A DNA stretch of 64,000 bases from Candidatus Fraserbacteria bacterium. GTDB taxonomy: Bacteria > Bipolaricaulota > Bipolaricaulia > RBG-16-55-9 > JAJCYT01. The DNA lies in the NCBI GenBank assembly GCA_029262795.1, contig JAJCYT010000023.1, positions 25,955 to 89,954 on the forward strand. Direction: 5' to 3'. Of the stretch, positions 52,722-62,173 are shown piece by piece; positions within the stretch are counted from its first letter, which is position 1; each line of letters opens with the position of its first letter. The notes under the pieces were generated by a model. The model had not been told where the DNA came from. It was given only the letters and a program-made list of their open reading frames with translations, and made no database searches. Made by a program: the position numbers and the translations under genes.

Positions 52722-53564
52722 CTAAAGTGCTTCGTAAGTTTGTTTCATCAGCATGGCATCGTCTTCCTGATTCGGGCTTTCGCAAATCACAAAGCCTTTG
52801 CACTTGTAGTCTTTCAATGCTCTCATAAGATCTTTGTAATTGTAATCCGACTCTTCAAGGATCAAATGTTTTTTCTCACCTTTAGGGCCATATTCGATGC
52901 CGGACACATGCAGATGTAACCGTTCCAATGCTTCCTGCCCCAGGCCATCCTTCATTTCCTGAAGCACTTGGCAGAATTCGTCATAGGTATTGTATTCACC
53001 AATGGAACGCGCATGGAGATGCGCAAAGTCAACAAGTGGAAGCACCCCTGGCACTTCGGTGCTGAGGCGAACAGTTTCCGTCACCGTGCCAAATTGCGTC
53101 AGCTTGCCCATCACCTCTGGGCGCATCCACACTTTGACATCTTCTTTTTTCAAAATTTCGGTGACTTCAGTAAAGCCTTCTTTAACTTTCTGATAAACAA
53201 CTTCAGGGGCAGCTTTCATGTAAAACGCCGCATGAATACAAATGCTTTCCGCCCCACAGGCATAGCCCACTCTGGCAGCTTGCAACATTCGCACTTTGCT
53301 GGCTTCAATCTTTTCAGGCTCAGGCGAGTTGAGGTTGATGTAATACGGCGCATGAACGGTCAATCGAATGCCAAGCTCTTCGGACAAAGCCTTCACTTTT
53401 GCCGCTTTTTCCGGCCCCATGCTCACGCGTTGCACAAAGGCCAGCTCCATGCAATCCAATCCCAGTTCAGCCACCCGTTTGATGCCTGCAATGGTGTCCG
53501 GTTTGGGCGAACTGTGCGGCACACCGGAGGGGCCAAATAATAATTTATCAAAGGTATAAGGCAT
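52722..53564 (-). CDS. Endonuclease IV-like TIM-barrel protein
   Basis: 280 residues of the AP endonuclease 2 superfamily. LTVHAPYYINLNSPEPEK, ICIHAAFYMK, RPEVMGKLTQFGTVTE, LPLVDFAHLHARS and LHLHVSGIEYG correspond to the metal-binding loops of archaeal-type deoxyribonuclease IV. The likely role is incision at abasic sites. Sits 6 bp before the peptidase gene and overlaps the upstream gene by one base (TAATG). Confidence 0.82.
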   Translation of the reverse strand: MPYTFDKLLFGPSGVPHSSPKPDTIAGIKRVAELGLDCMELAFVQRVSMGPEKAAKVKALSEELGIRLTVHAPYYINLNSPEPEKIEASKVRMLQAARVGYACGAESICIHAAFYMKAAPEVVYQKVKEGFTEVTEILKKEDVKVWMRPEVMGKLTQFGTVTETVRLSTEVPGVLPLVDFAHLHARSIGEYNTYDEFCQVLQEMKDGLGQEALERLHLHVSGIEYGPKGEKKHLILEESDYNYKDLMRALKDYKCKGFVICESPNQEDDAMLMKQTYEAL

Positions 53565-54301
53565 TAAATTTCCTCATCATCTAAATAATCGAATTGTTCA
53601 TACAGCGCTTTTCTCTGCATAAACCGCATGCCTTGCGGGGTCAACACCAAAATATCAATGGGACCACCCACGGAGGGAAATCGTGGTTCAAAACGCAGTG
53701 CATCGACAGTGGTGTTCATCAAAAATCTTGAATAATCAACGGCATCTTTTAAAGGCATCGCATCAAACACAGGTGTGGTGTTGGCATCAATCAGGCGATT
53801 GGTAATCTGCGTTTCACCGCTTCTTGTGATGCCGTAGACCGCCTCGCCATTGTCATTGCTGTTGCGCCGTGTGGGTGTGGTTTCAGCCACAGTATGACAG
53901 CTAAACAAATACGGCACGTGCTGCGTGCCTTCATGGCGAAAACCGGCCACATGAAAACCCACGCCGGTGTTGGCAAATCGGCCCTTAAAATAGCTGATCA
54001 ACTTGCGCGTGATGTCTTCCACAGGCGATTCTTTTTGTGGCGTTTCCAGTTCCATAAAGCGACGAAGATGATGCTCCACTGGATATTTTTCCACAATTGC
54101 AGTATCGAAGGTGGAAATGGCCACGCCCGCTTCTTCAAAAATCATCAGCTTTTGTGCGCTGTCGGAAAACACAATGCGCTCATGCACACGAGTTTGGGTG
54201 CCATCGCTGTCGGTGTCATTGCGGGTCAGCACCCCACTGATGCGGCTGTCTGCGGTCATAATAATGCCGGATGGCACGTATATAGAGATTGAAAGAGACA
54301 T
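53564..54301 (-). CDS. Proteasome-like Ntn-hydrolase fold protein, tentative
   Basis: 245 residues. The N-terminus MSLSISIYVPSGIIMTADSR resembles the first strands of proteasome-beta/HslV-type proteins (x-G-x-x-x-A-x-D-S-R), and VAISTFDTAIVEKYPVE and FHVAGFRHEG fit that fold. Met removal would expose Ser2 rather than Thr, so activity is uncertain. Family not firmly recognised. First gene of a unit with the endonuclease IV-like and peptidase genes. Confidence 0.6.
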   Translation of the reverse strand: MSLSISIYVPSGIIMTADSRISGVLTRNDTDSDGTQTRVHERIVFSDSAQKLMIFEEAGVAISTFDTAIVEKYPVEHHLRRFMELETPQKESPVEDITRKLISYFKGRFANTGVGFHVAGFRHEGTQHVPYLFSCHTVAETTPTRRNSNDNGEAVYGITRSGETQITNRLIDANTTPVFDAMPLKDAVDYSRFLMNTTVDALRFEPRFPSVGGPIDILVLTPQGMRFMQRKALYEQFDYLDDEEI

Positions 54302-54388
54302 GATAAATGTTCGTTCCTCCAGGTGCTTCCAACGGTATCGGTTTCATAGATGGATTGCAACGGAAAGACAAAGGCAGATTTTTAGAAT

Positions 54389-54490
54389 GGGTTAAAGGCT
54401 TCTAATCCCCCAACCCTCTTTTCAAGAAAGGTGTCCCTTCCAAGCTCGGAAGGGGGCTACGATCAGACTGCGTTAGGTTGTTCTTTATTA
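54389..54490 (-). repeat. Dispersed intergenic palindromic repeat, long-loop variant
   Basis: Inverted orientation. GGGTTAAAGGCTTCTAATCC, CCCAACCCTCTT, inner stem CCCTTCC / GGAAGGG, then GCTACGATCAGACTGCGTTAGG. Same two-stem variant as 5515-5600. Confidence 0.72.
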
Positions 54491-54591
54491 CGAAACAATA
54501 TTCTTATTGATCAACAGACCGTGTTAGATTATTTGAAAAATCGAGATCCGATCCATCTGCGAGGCAGGTGTGATGAAATATTTCATAAAAT

Positions 54592-54627
54592 AAAAAACCC
54601 CCGCCCTTATTTAAAGGGCAGGGGTTT
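54592..54627 (-). terminator. Intrinsic terminator of the lamin-tail-like gene
   Basis: Stem AAACCCCCGCCCTT / AAGGGCAGGGGTTT, followed on the minus strand by TTTTTTATTTT. The rest of 54302-54649 has only the dispersed repeat. Confidence 0.85.
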
Positions 54628-54649
54628 CAATGTCAATTCAACAATAGTC

Positions 54650-55225
54650 TTAGCGGCACTTCTTCACACCGTTGGCTTCGTTACCACTGTAGGTGCAGGT
54701 GTCCACACGCTCGAAGGCAAACAAGCCAGGCTGATTTCTTGGCTGAAGCAACCAGGCCGTGTCGCCCGTATTGCCCCAGATGGTGTTGCCCACACCTTCA
54801 GCCGTGCCTTTCCACCAACCGGTGGGTGAATTTGCTGGCGCATTCCAGCGTGGGTAAAGGTCAATTCTCAAAGTACCACATGCGGGTGGTTGACTTTGCA
54901 TGCTGCCCACAATAGGTCCAGAATGGATGTAAACCTTACCATTAGGTGGCATCGTACAACCAGATGGAAAGAAGAAAGACTGCCCAATAGAGGGCGGAGA
55001 TGATTGTCCATCTGCACTTTCAAGCTTCCAACCGGCCAAATCCACTGGTTGCCCGGTGCGATTGGCCACCACAACCCATTCGTCAATGTCGGGGCCCTGT
55101 GTCGGTTCTCGGAAACGAACTTCCTCAATCACAAGGTTTTTGAAGCCAGCCGAGGAATTAAACGCGCCAAAGAGCAAAAATCCCCCTAAAATAGCTAACC
55201 CCAAAATAATGACTATATTTTGCAT
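54650..55225 (-). CDS. Secreted or anchored lamin-tail-domain (LTD)-like protein
   Basis: 191 residues, AGGAGG before ATG. N-terminal hydrophobic segment (4-21) is a signal or anchor. Residues ~30-130 fit the LTD Ig-like fold: NLVIEEVRF, DEWVVVANRTGQPVDLAGWKLES, FFFPSGCTMPPNGKVYIHSG. A Trp/Gly-rich C-terminal half includes TAWLLQPRNQPG. Function unknown; LTD domains often occur on surface nucleases or adhesins, but here no catalytic domain is present. Confidence 0.75.
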   Translation of the reverse strand: MQNIVIILGLAILGGFLLFGAFNSSAGFKNLVIEEVRFREPTQGPDIDEWVVVANRTGQPVDLAGWKLESADGQSSPPSIGQSFFFPSGCTMPPNGKVYIHSGPIVGSMQSQPPACGTLRIDLYPRWNAPANSPTGWWKGTAEGVGNTIWGNTGDTAWLLQPRNQPGLFAFERVDTCTYSGNEANGVKKCR

Positions 55226-55555
55226 TTTTCCTCCTGGTTCATTCCGCTGTACAAGTCACGGTGTATTCTAAGCCCGTCAAGGTCGTTATTCAATGGAAAA
55301 CCTCTCCCTTTTTCGTTGACGCATTGGTCTTTATGTCAACCACGTCACCTCTATGATGCTCTATTCCGATGATAGGCAAAAACAGCCTTCTATTTCAATA
55401 TCAGCCTGTTTCCTTACCTGTGGACATCGGACACTGTTTCAAGTGATTGCCCTGCTAAACAGGTGCAAACACAGCATGCCGTCTAAATCATACAAAAAGA
55501 CGGCGACTTAAAAACGACATTTAATCTAAACAGTATTTAATGGTAAGAGGTTATC
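55226..55555. other. Intergenic region downstream of the tRNAs
   Basis: No gene seen and no 23S or 5S rRNA. One hairpin, GCCGTCT / AGACGGC (about 55479-55504), without a convincing U-tract. Confidence 0.5.
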
Positions 55556-55631
55556 TGGTGGAGCCGATCGGACTCGAACCGACGACCCCCTGGTTGCAAA
55601 CCAGGTGCTCTCCCAACTGAGCTACGGCCCC
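55556..55631 (-). tRNA. tRNA-Ala (anticodon TGC)
   Basis: Read on the minus strand it starts GGGGCCGTAGCTCAGTTGGG, has anticodon stem CCTGG/CCAGG around TTTGCAA (TGC), T-arm GTTCGAGTC, acceptor GGGGCCG/CGGCTCC with one G-T pair, and an encoded CCA. Confidence 0.97.
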
Positions 55632-55720
55632 AGATTTTTTACATTATAACACTGAAACTTTTGAAAGCCATTGAGGCAATTTCCAGAACAACTTCCTGAT
55701 GCTAAACGCCACAAGGCTGA

Positions 55721-55795
55721 TGGTGGGTCTAGATGGGATCGAACCAACGACCTCACGCTTATCAGGCGTGCGCTCTACCACTGAGCTATAGACCC
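55721..55795 (-). tRNA. tRNA-Ile (anticodon GAT)
   Basis: Minus strand: acceptor GGGTCTA/TAGACCC, D-arm AGCTCAGTGGTAGAGC, anticodon loop CTGATAA (GAT) on stem CACGC/GCGTG, T-loop GTTCGATC, encoded CCA. It precedes tRNA-Ala in transcription by ~90 bp, the order found inside many rRNA spacers, yet no rRNA flanks it. Confidence 0.97.
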
Positions 55796-55834
55796 AAAAG
55801 TTGCGCCACAGTGTACCAATCGGCTCAGGTCATT

Positions 55835-56764
55835 TCAACCATTTTCATCTTGTTGCTGAATGCGTCCGATGTGAGGTTCACCGCGTTGTTCGGCCAATTC
55901 CACTTGTTTTTGCCGCTCTTGGTTGCGAATCCGTTTATCTTCGCTGATTTGATCCACGCAGTATGGGCAGTAAACACCTTGCTTAAATTGATCCGAAGCC
56001 CGATCCGCCTCACTCAACGGCTGTTGGCAAGCGTAGCATTTCTCATAGTGACCGCGCTCCAACTGATGATCCACCGTCACACGTTGATCAAACACAAAGC
56101 ATTCGCCCTGCCACAGACTGCTTTCTTGTGGCACTTCTTCCAGATATTTCAGGATACCACCTTTGAGGTGATACACATGCTCAAACCCCTGCTGAAGCAT
56201 GTAGGCACTTGCTTTTTCACAGCGTATGCCCCCCGTGCAAAACATTGCCACTTTTTTGTGTTTTTCAGGATCAAGCTGTTGATCCACATACTCGGAAAAC
56301 TCTGTAAACGTATTCAAATCAGGATCTTCTGCCCGTTTAAACGTCCCTACAAGCACTTCATAATCATTGCGCGTGTCTAAAACCAGCACCTCAGGATCGC
56401 TGATCAGTGCATTCCAATCCTCAGGCTCAACATACTCACCTACATCATTGATGGGGTCAACTTCTTTGCCAAACGCAATGATTTCTTTTTTAAGCGGCAC
56501 TTTCATGCGGTAGAAGGGACAGCCATCGGTGTATGAAAATTTGACTTCCAAATCGCTGAATCGCTCATCCTGGCGCACGACTTCCAACAATGCGTCCATC
56601 GACTCAGGCAACCCTGCAATCGTGCCATTGATGCCTTCTTCAGCCACCAGAATCGTGCCTTTAATCTCATGACGATTGCAGGCGTCGAGCAGTGATTGTT
56701 TCAAGCTCGCACGATCAGCAATGGTCACAAATTTGTAAAAGGCAGCAATCTTATATTGAGTCAT
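55835..56764 (-). CDS. trhO: tRNA uridine-34 hydroxylase (rhodanese-domain, YceA-like)
   Basis: 309 residues from ATG 56764; the frame extends upstream into aroQ but the family starts at MTQYKIAAFYKF. N-terminal ACP-like domain with GTILVAEEGINGTIAG, then a rhodanese domain with active-site loop CTGGIRCEKAS, and a C-terminal extension bearing CYACQQPL and YCPYC. TrhO forms 5-hydroxyuridine at tRNA position 34. Last gene of the aromatic amino acid run; it may be read through from aroQ, 34 bp upstream. Confidence 0.93.
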   Translation of the reverse strand: MTQYKIAAFYKFVTIADRASLKQSLLDACNRHEIKGTILVAEEGINGTIAGLPESMDALLEVVRQDERFSDLEVKFSYTDGCPFYRMKVPLKKEIIAFGKEVDPINDVGEYVEPEDWNALISDPEVLVLDTRNDYEVLVGTFKRAEDPDLNTFTEFSEYVDQQLDPEKHKKVAMFCTGGIRCEKASAYMLQQGFEHVYHLKGGILKYLEEVPQESSLWQGECFVFDQRVTVDHQLERGHYEKCYACQQPLSEADRASDQFKQGVYCPYCVDQISEDKRIRNQERQKQVELAEQRGEPHIGRIQQQDENG

Positions 56765-56798
56765 TTCAGCAGAATTTAAACGGATTTTCCAGATAATT

Positions 56799-57236
56799 TC
56801 AAGCTTTTTTGAGATCGAGCAATTTTTCCAGCCCAGCAATATAGCTTTTCCAGCCAAGTCCCGAGACTTGAGCAACACAGACCGGCTCGATGACAGACAC
56901 TTTGCGAAAATCTTCACGTTGTGAAATATCTGAAAGATGCACTTCCACTGTTGAAAAATTGACGCCTGCAATGGCATCCCGCAACGCATAGCTGTAATGG
57001 GTGTACGCGCCAGGGTTGATCACCATGCCATCGGCCCAATGCCGTTGTTCATGAATAAAGTCAATCAAACCGCCTTCATGGTTCGACTGAAAATTTTTCA
57101 ATGTCAGATGGTGCTGTTGAGCAAAGGTTTCCAACTCGGCATTGATGTCAGCCAGTGTCATTGAGCCATACACTTCTGGCTCGCGTTCGCCAAGTAGATT
57201 GAGATTGGGGCCGTGGACAATGAGAATATGTTTCAT
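56799..57236 (-). CDS. aroQ: 3-dehydroquinate dehydratase, type II
   Basis: 145 residues, standard size for the dodecameric enzyme. Signatures [16 protein letters not shown] with the catalytic Tyr, [31 protein letters not shown] with the active Asn, and [12 protein letters not shown] with the active His. It converts 3-dehydroquinate to 3-dehydroshikimate. Start overlaps aroB by 4 bp, consistent with coupling. Confidence 0.96.
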   Translation of the reverse strand: MKHILIVHGPNLNLLGEREPEVYGSMTLADINAELETFAQQHHLTLKNFQSNHEGGLIDFIHEQRHWADGMVINPGAYTHYSYALRDAIAGVNFSTVEVHLSDISQREDFRKVSVIEPVCVAQVSGLGWKSYIAGLEKLLDLKKA

Positions 57237-58327
57237 TGGACCAGTTGTGCTTCTTCCTGACGCCAGAAATCGATTACGCTCAACACCTTGTCCGGATCAA
57301 TGGGGTCAGGCTGGCATTGACCAATATGACGCAACCAGGACATGTGGATGCGCCCATCCCGATTCTTTTTGTCGCGATACACATGATTCAAAAATTCCTC
57401 AGGTTCAAATATCGGCAGCCTCGGTTTTTCAATTTTTGTAATCAGGCGACGAATTCTGACAAACTCCATTTCAGGCAGGTTGCCGAATTTGAAACTCAAA
57501 TAAGCTTCGCCCAACATCCCCCAATAGATGGCTTCGCCGTGTAAAAAATGCTGATACTTGGTCATCGACTCCAACGCATGCCCTAGCGTATGGCCAAAAT
57601 TCAAGATCTTTCTCAAGCCGGATTCTCTTTCATCCTGAGCCACCACATCGGCTTTGATATCCACACAACGGGTAATGATGGATTCTAAATCGGCATCATC
57701 TGCAGAGAGCGTTTCAATATGCCGCTCGACCCGTTCGAACAAAACACGGTCTGAAATCAAGCCATATTTAATCACTTCAGCCAGGCCGGAGTTCCACTCC
57801 TGTTTGGGCAGGGTTTTCAATGTGCTCAGATCTGCCACCACCAAAGAGGGCGAATAAAATGCCCCAATCAGATTTTTCCCCAAACGGTGATTCACACCTG
57901 TTTTCCCGCCGACTGAACTGTCCACCTGCGCCAGCAAGGTGGTTGGAATCTGAATCAACGGCACCCCTCGTTGGTAAGTGGCCGCAACAAATCCGGCCAG
58001 ATCACCGACCACGCCACCGCCTAAGGCAATCACCACATCACTGCGCTGAAAGCGGTTTTTGATCAAGCGCTCATAGAGCTTGTCCGCCATCTCCAAATTT
58101 TTCGATGTTTCCCCTGGCGGCACGCCCACAGTGATGGGATCAATGTCATTGGCCTGAAGGCTTTGAATCACATCCTGGCTGTAGAGTTTAATCACCGATT
58201 CATCAGAGATGATAAATGCCCGCCCGCTCAAATTGTGGCGACGGTACAGGCTGCCCAACTGCCTCAACAAACCTGAGCCAATATAGACGGGATAAGGATT
58301 GCTTCCGCCCACATTTACAACTTGCAT
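57233..58327 (-). CDS. aroB: 3-dehydroquinate synthase
   Basis: 364 residues. NAD-binding [39 protein letters not shown], zinc ligands in [11 protein letters not shown] and HGEAIYWGM. Catalyses conversion of DAHP to 3-dehydroquinate, step two of the shikimate pathway. It overlaps aroK by 13 bp and aroQ by 4 bp, indicating translational coupling. Confidence 0.97.
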   Translation of the reverse strand: MQVVNVGGSNPYPVYIGSGLLRQLGSLYRRHNLSGRAFIISDESVIKLYSQDVIQSLQANDIDPITVGVPPGETSKNLEMADKLYERLIKNRFQRSDVVIALGGGVVGDLAGFVAATYQRGVPLIQIPTTLLAQVDSSVGGKTGVNHRLGKNLIGAFYSPSLVVADLSTLKTLPKQEWNSGLAEVIKYGLISDRVLFERVERHIETLSADDADLESIITRCVDIKADVVAQDERESGLRKILNFGHTLGHALESMTKYQHFLHGEAIYWGMLGEAYLSFKFGNLPEMEFVRIRRLITKIEKPRLPIFEPEEFLNHVYRDKKNRDGRIHMSWLRHIGQCQPDPIDPDKVLSVIDFWRQEEAQLVQ

Positions 58328-58824
58328 GCTGCCACCTGCCGTTGAATGTTTTTTATGATCAATTTCAGTTCACCTTCAGCATCAATTTCAATGTCTGCGC
58401 GCTGATAACAGGGCGCTCTTTGTTCAAGCATGGCTCGAATCCGCGCGGCTCGTTGTGCATCATCCAACCCATCCAGCAAAGGTCGTTTCGCGTGTTTCAG
58501 CCGTTGAATCAGTGTTTCTGGCGAAATTTTCATATAAATACTGATGCCTCGATTAAAAACATCCCAGTTGGCTTCAATGGTTGGTCCGCCCCCTCCGACT
58601 GCAATCACTTGTTGATCGCCTTCGGAAAGTTTTTTAAGCACATCGCTTTCGTAACTGCGAAACGCACGTTCACCCTCATGCTGAATGAGGGATTCAATGG
58701 TTCTTCCAGTCGAGCGTTCGAGTTCATCATCGCTGTCCACAAAGCGCCAACCCAAAGCGGTTGCAAGGTGTGGTCCAATCGTGCTTTTGCCTGCGGCCAT
58801 GAATCCAATCAGATAAATGTTCAT
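58315..58824 (-). CDS. aroK: Shikimate kinase
   Basis: 169 residues. Walker A is GFMAAGKST, shikimate-binding DSDDELE, FRSYESDVL with the substrate Arg, GGGGPT, and the lid RPLLDG. Phosphorylates shikimate with ATP. The P-loop reads AAGKS rather than the common GSGKS/GAGKS, still within the GxxxxGKS/T consensus. First of the aro trio, 56 bp after trpA. Confidence 0.95.
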   Translation of the reverse strand: MNIYLIGFMAAGKSTIGPHLATALGWRFVDSDDELERSTGRTIESLIQHEGERAFRSYESDVLKKLSEGDQQVIAVGGGGPTIEANWDVFNRGISIYMKISPETLIQRLKHAKRPLLDGLDDAQRAARIRAMLEQRAPCYQRADIEIDAEGELKLIIKNIQRQVAACKL

Positions 58825-58880
58825 ACGTCCTCTGCTTCAAGCATAGAAGCAAAAGGAAAAAGTTACAACGACAAATGACT

Positions 58881-59936
58881 TTAAGGCTGATTTGTCGACG
58901 GCGGCGTGTGTGATGACGATGGGGTGCCAGTTGTGGGCGGAGGGGTGGTTGATGGCATATTCGTTGTAGATGGAGGACTTGTTGTCGGGGTATTCGTTTC
59001 AGACGGTGGATTGGTTGATGGCGTATTCGTTGCAGACGAAGGGCTTGCCGACGGTATGTTCGTTACAGGTGGAGGACTTGTTGTCGGAGTATTCGTCGTG
59101 GGCACAGCGCTGGTTGGTGGAGTTGATACTGGTGGTGACTGCGGGCGTGTGGCGGATTTCAGCAAACGAATGCGATCCTGCAACAGCGGTGGTAATGTGC
59201 CTTTGGCCACTTCATTGACCAACGCACTGCCAACCACAGCGGCGTCAGCACCGGCATCCAGCACCTTGCGAATATCGTCAGGCGAGGACAGGCCAAAACC
59301 AACAGCCAACGGCAAATCGGAACCGATCACAGATCTTGTTCGTTGAATCAGGCCATTGATCGAATGACTGACGCCCACTTCGGCCCCTGTGACTCCGTAG
59401 CGGCTGACCAAATATAAAAATCCTTCGCTATATTCGGCCAACTGAGCCAAACGCGCTTCGGACGTTTCGGGCGTGGCCAGAAAAACCAGATTCACTTTTT
59501 TCTCTTTGGCCAACGCATTGAGCGTTTGTGCTTCTTCGGCAGGCAAATCAGGAATAATCAGACCATCCACGCCGGTTTCCTGGCAGCGCTGCAAAAAGTT
59601 TTCTTCACCTTGAGCAAGAATGGGGTTGTAATAGGTCATCAACAAAAGAGGCAACTGATAAGCTTTGGCTCTCATTTGCTGCACCAAAGCAAACACATCA
59701 TTGATCGTGGTGTTGGCATTCATCGCACGCACACTCGCCGACTGAATGGTCGGCCCATCGGCCACCGGATCAGAATAGGGAATCCCAATTTCAATCAGAT
59801 CTGCGCCTCCCTGAATCAATGCCTCAAAATAATTCAAGGCACGTTCGGGGTTGGGATCACCCGCCATCAAATACGGAATGAGGGCTTTTTCGTTGCGCGT
59901 TTTGAGTTGTTGAAAAACTTCAACAATTCGACTCAT
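58881..59936 (-). CDS. trpA: Tryptophan synthase alpha subunit with Pro/Ser/Thr repeat tail
   Basis: 351 residues. The first ~263 are a complete Trp[20 protein letters not shown] with the catalytic Glu, [11 protein letters not shown] with the catalytic Asp, YGVTGAEV and [12 protein letters not shown]. It cleaves indole-glycerol phosphate and passes indole to TrpB. The last ~88 residues are a low-complexity Pro/Ser/Thr/Asn tail, mostly six 11-residue units of the pattern [11 protein letters not shown]. This is absent from normal TrpA (~265-270 residues). The start overlaps trpB by 4 bp. Confidence 0.96.
   Translation of the reverse strand: MSRIVEVFQQLKTRNEKALIPYLMAGDPNPERALNYFEALIQGGADLIEIGIPYSDPVADGPTIQSASVRAMNANTTINDVFALVQQMRAKAYQLPLLLMTYYNPILAQGEENFLQRCQETGVDGLIIPDLPAEEAQTLNALAKEKKVNLVFLATPETSEARLAQLAEYSEGFLYLVSRYGVTGAEVGVSHSINGLIQRTRSVIGSDLPLAVGFGLSSPDDIRKVLDAGADAAVVGSALVNEVAKGTLPPLLQDRIRLLKSATRPQSPPVSTPPTSAVPTTNTPTTSPPPVTNIPSASPSSATNTPSTNPPSETNTPTTSPPSTTNMPSTTPPPTTGTPSSSHTPPSTNQP
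58895..59097 (-). repeat. 33-bp tandem repeat inside the 3' end of trpA
   Basis: Six in-frame, imperfect 33-bp units encoding TN-x-P-[ST]-x-x-P-[PS]-x-x. No spacers. Candidate variable-number tandem repeat. Confidence 0.85.
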
Positions 59937-61156
59937 AGATGGCCTCCAGCCATGGTATTTTCCAATCCAAAAACCGTTTCCAAATCCTTATCACCACGAC
60001 CTGAAACGGTGATCACCACAATCTTATCTTTTTTCATTGATTTGGCTCGCATGACGCCTGCATAAACTGCATGGGCGGTTTCCAGCGCAGGAATAATGCC
60101 TTCCAACTCAGACAACCAACGAAAGCCTTCCAAGGCTTGTTCATCGGTAATGGCAATGTATTCGGCGCGCTTAATGTCTTTATATAAAGCATGTTCCGGT
60201 CCCACGCCTGGATAATCCAAACCCGCCGAAATGCTATGCGTGGCCTGGGTCTGGCCCTCTTCATCCTGAAGCAAATAGCTCTTGGCGCCATGTAATACGC
60301 CTACCGCTCCTTGGCTCAATGAGGCCGCGTGCTGGTTATTAGAGCCGCCCGCCTCGGCACCCAAAAACTTGACTTCTTTGTCTTCCACAAACGGATAAAA
60401 AGTGCCCATCGCGTTGCTGCCGCCCCCCACACAGGCCACCAAAACATCTGGCAGGCGACCTTGTTCACGCAGCAACTGGCCTTTGATCTCATCGCCAATC
60501 ACCGCCTGAAAATCTCGCACCATCATGGGATACGGGTGTGGCCCGACAACGGAGCCAATGATGTAATGTGTGTCCGCCACCGTGGCCGACCAATTTCGCA
60601 TGGCTTCGCTGGTGGCATCCTTGAGCGTGGCTGTGCCGCTTTCCACAGTGTGAACCTTGGCCCCCATCAGCTTCATGCGATAGACGTTGGGTTTCTGTCG
60701 TTCCATGTCCACTTTGCCCATATAGACTTCGGTGGGAATGCCCAACACAGCGCCAGCCATGGCACTGGCAACGCCATGCTGGCCGGCACCTGTTTCAGCT
60801 ATCAATCTTTTTTTGCCCATGTGTTGTGCCAGCAACGCTTGGCCCATCACGTTGTTGAATTTGTGTGCGCCGCCGTGGACCAAATCTTCGCGCTTGAGCA
60901 AAATCTTTGCGCCTTTGAAATGATTGGTCAGGCGCTTTGCTTCATAAATGGGCGTTGGGCGGCCCCCGTAATTGATTTGATAATCACGCAATGCCGCCTG
61001 AAACTCAGGACTGGCTTTGGCTTGTTCATAAGCGGCTTCCAGTTCGAGCAGGGCGGGCATCAAAATTTCGGGTGCAAAGCGGCCGCCATATTTGCCAAAT
61101 TTTCCTTCGACAGGGTAGTCGCTGATTTTAATTTCAGCCTGTGCATCAGTGTTCAT
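59933..61156 (-). CDS. trpB: Tryptophan synthase beta subunit
   Basis: 407 residues. PLP lysine in [15 protein letters not shown], catalytic Glu in [11 protein letters not shown], phosphate loop [12 protein letters not shown], and [14 protein letters not shown]. Condenses indole with L-serine to tryptophan. Overlaps trpF by 11 bp and trpA by 4 bp, so the three trp genes are translationally coupled. Confidence 0.98.
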   Translation of the reverse strand: MNTDAQAEIKISDYPVEGKFGKYGGRFAPEILMPALLELEAAYEQAKASPEFQAALRDYQINYGGRPTPIYEAKRLTNHFKGAKILLKREDLVHGGAHKFNNVMGQALLAQHMGKKRLIAETGAGQHGVASAMAGAVLGIPTEVYMGKVDMERQKPNVYRMKLMGAKVHTVESGTATLKDATSEAMRNWSATVADTHYIIGSVVGPHPYPMMVRDFQAVIGDEIKGQLLREQGRLPDVLVACVGGGSNAMGTFYPFVEDKEVKFLGAEAGGSNNQHAASLSQGAVGVLHGAKSYLLQDEEGQTQATHSISAGLDYPGVGPEHALYKDIKRAEYIAITDEQALEGFRWLSELEGIIPALETAHAVYAGVMRAKSMKKDKIVVITVSGRGDKDLETVFGLENTMAGGHL

Positions 61157-61796
61157 ATTGTCTCACCTGTTTCAGCAGCGCTTGTACTTTCGCTGGGTCT
61201 TTCTTGCCGTTAGTTTCAATCCCTGAGGCTAAATCAACGGCATAGGGTCGAACGGTTTCGATGGCCTCGGCCACATTTTCAGGCGTAATCCCACCGGCCA
61301 AAATGACTGGTAATGGATCAAGCAACTCGCAAATGGCTGCACTGATGTCCCAACGATGCGTTTCACCCGTGCCTCCCATTTTAACACCAACACGGCTGTC
61401 AAGTAAAAGCCCATCGATATCGCTTTCAGCAATCCGCATTGCGTCTGCTTTGCTGGCTTCCAGATCCTCACCAATGCCCAGCACCGGATACAGACGGGTG
61501 CGGGTTTCCAGCGCGCGACGGATGCGCTCAATTTTGATGGGACTCAGTTCCACATGCACTTGCAACGCATCGGGGATCAGCACTTCAACCATATCGGCAA
61601 TCAGCAAAGGGTCGGTCACCGTGGTCACCAGCACCGATGTGGTGAACAGTGCCACTTCCTGAATCAGCTCCGCGGCTTTTTCAGGATCAATTTCGCGGCT
61701 GGAATCGGCCATCACAATAAACCCCTGGGCATCGGCACCTGATGTCATTTGCACATCTTCAAGCGTTTGATTGCCACAAAGTTTGACCTTAACCAT
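61146..61796 (-). CDS. trpF: Phosphoribosylanthranilate isomerase
   Basis: 216 residues from ATG 61796, which has GGGAGG five bases upstream; an upstream in-frame start lacks it. [13 protein letters not shown] contains the catalytic Cys, [21 protein letters not shown] the catalytic Asp and substrate loop, and [11 protein letters not shown] and [14 protein letters not shown] the phosphate-binding loops. Catalyses the Amadori rearrangement of PRA. First gene of the trp-aro run; trpE, trpD, trpG and trpC are elsewhere. Confidence 0.94.
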   Translation of the reverse strand: MVKVKLCGNQTLEDVQMTSGADAQGFIVMADSSREIDPEKAAELIQEVALFTTSVLVTTVTDPLLIADMVEVLIPDALQVHVELSPIKIERIRRALETRTRLYPVLGIGEDLEASKADAMRIAESDIDGLLLDSRVGVKMGGTGETHRWDISAAICELLDPLPVILAGGITPENVAEAIETVRPYAVDLASGIETNGKKDPAKVQALLKQVRQYEH

Positions 61797-62173
61797 CGCG
61801 CCTCCCAAGCCATTTGGTTGGATATCACACACATGAGCAATGATAAAAAATGAAAAACTGCTGCCTGACGACAGCCTGATCGCTTGAGCGATTTTTTACT
61901 CAAGCCTAGGGAAGTTTATCACACGACCCAAAACCGATCAAGATGTTTCCAGTGTCGGGCATAATGATGTGCGTCATTCATAAAGACGTTCCTTTATCGT
62001 AAAAATGGATTCGTGCCTGATCAATGAGGTGATACAAATTTGATTGATCAGGTGACAGAAAGACTAGGCAATGCCATGCAATTGAAGTATAGTGATGTTG
62101 ATGTTTTAAGGGTTTTTGTAAACGCAGAGAGGGTCTTAATTTTGAGCCACCACTTCAAAGAGAGGGCCGGGGC
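61797..62173. other. Divergent promoter region of trpF and the FG-GAP lipoprotein
   Basis: No ORF of note. Toward trpF there is a stem GCTTGAG / CTCAAGC (about 61881-61906) followed by a weaker hairpin with a U-tract (AGTTTTTC), which could act as a leader attenuator. No leader peptide with Trp codons is seen. Confidence 0.4.

Noticed and set aside
52128..53540. Plus-strand open frames of 263 and 190 codons
   Set aside because: Antisense to the peptidase and endonuclease IV-like genes, which are convincing.
58895..59097. Regular 33-bp repeats resembling a CRISPR array
   Set aside because: The units are contiguous, in frame with trpA and have no unique spacers; no cas genes are nearby.
60329..61213. 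Long plus-strand open frame opposite trpB
   Set aside because: Shadow of trpB; composition rich in His/Phe/Ala and no recognisable motif.
61797..61920. Classical trp attenuator with leader peptide
   Set aside because: Hairpins are present but no short ORF with tandem Trp codons is seen, so only a weak leader-structure note was kept.
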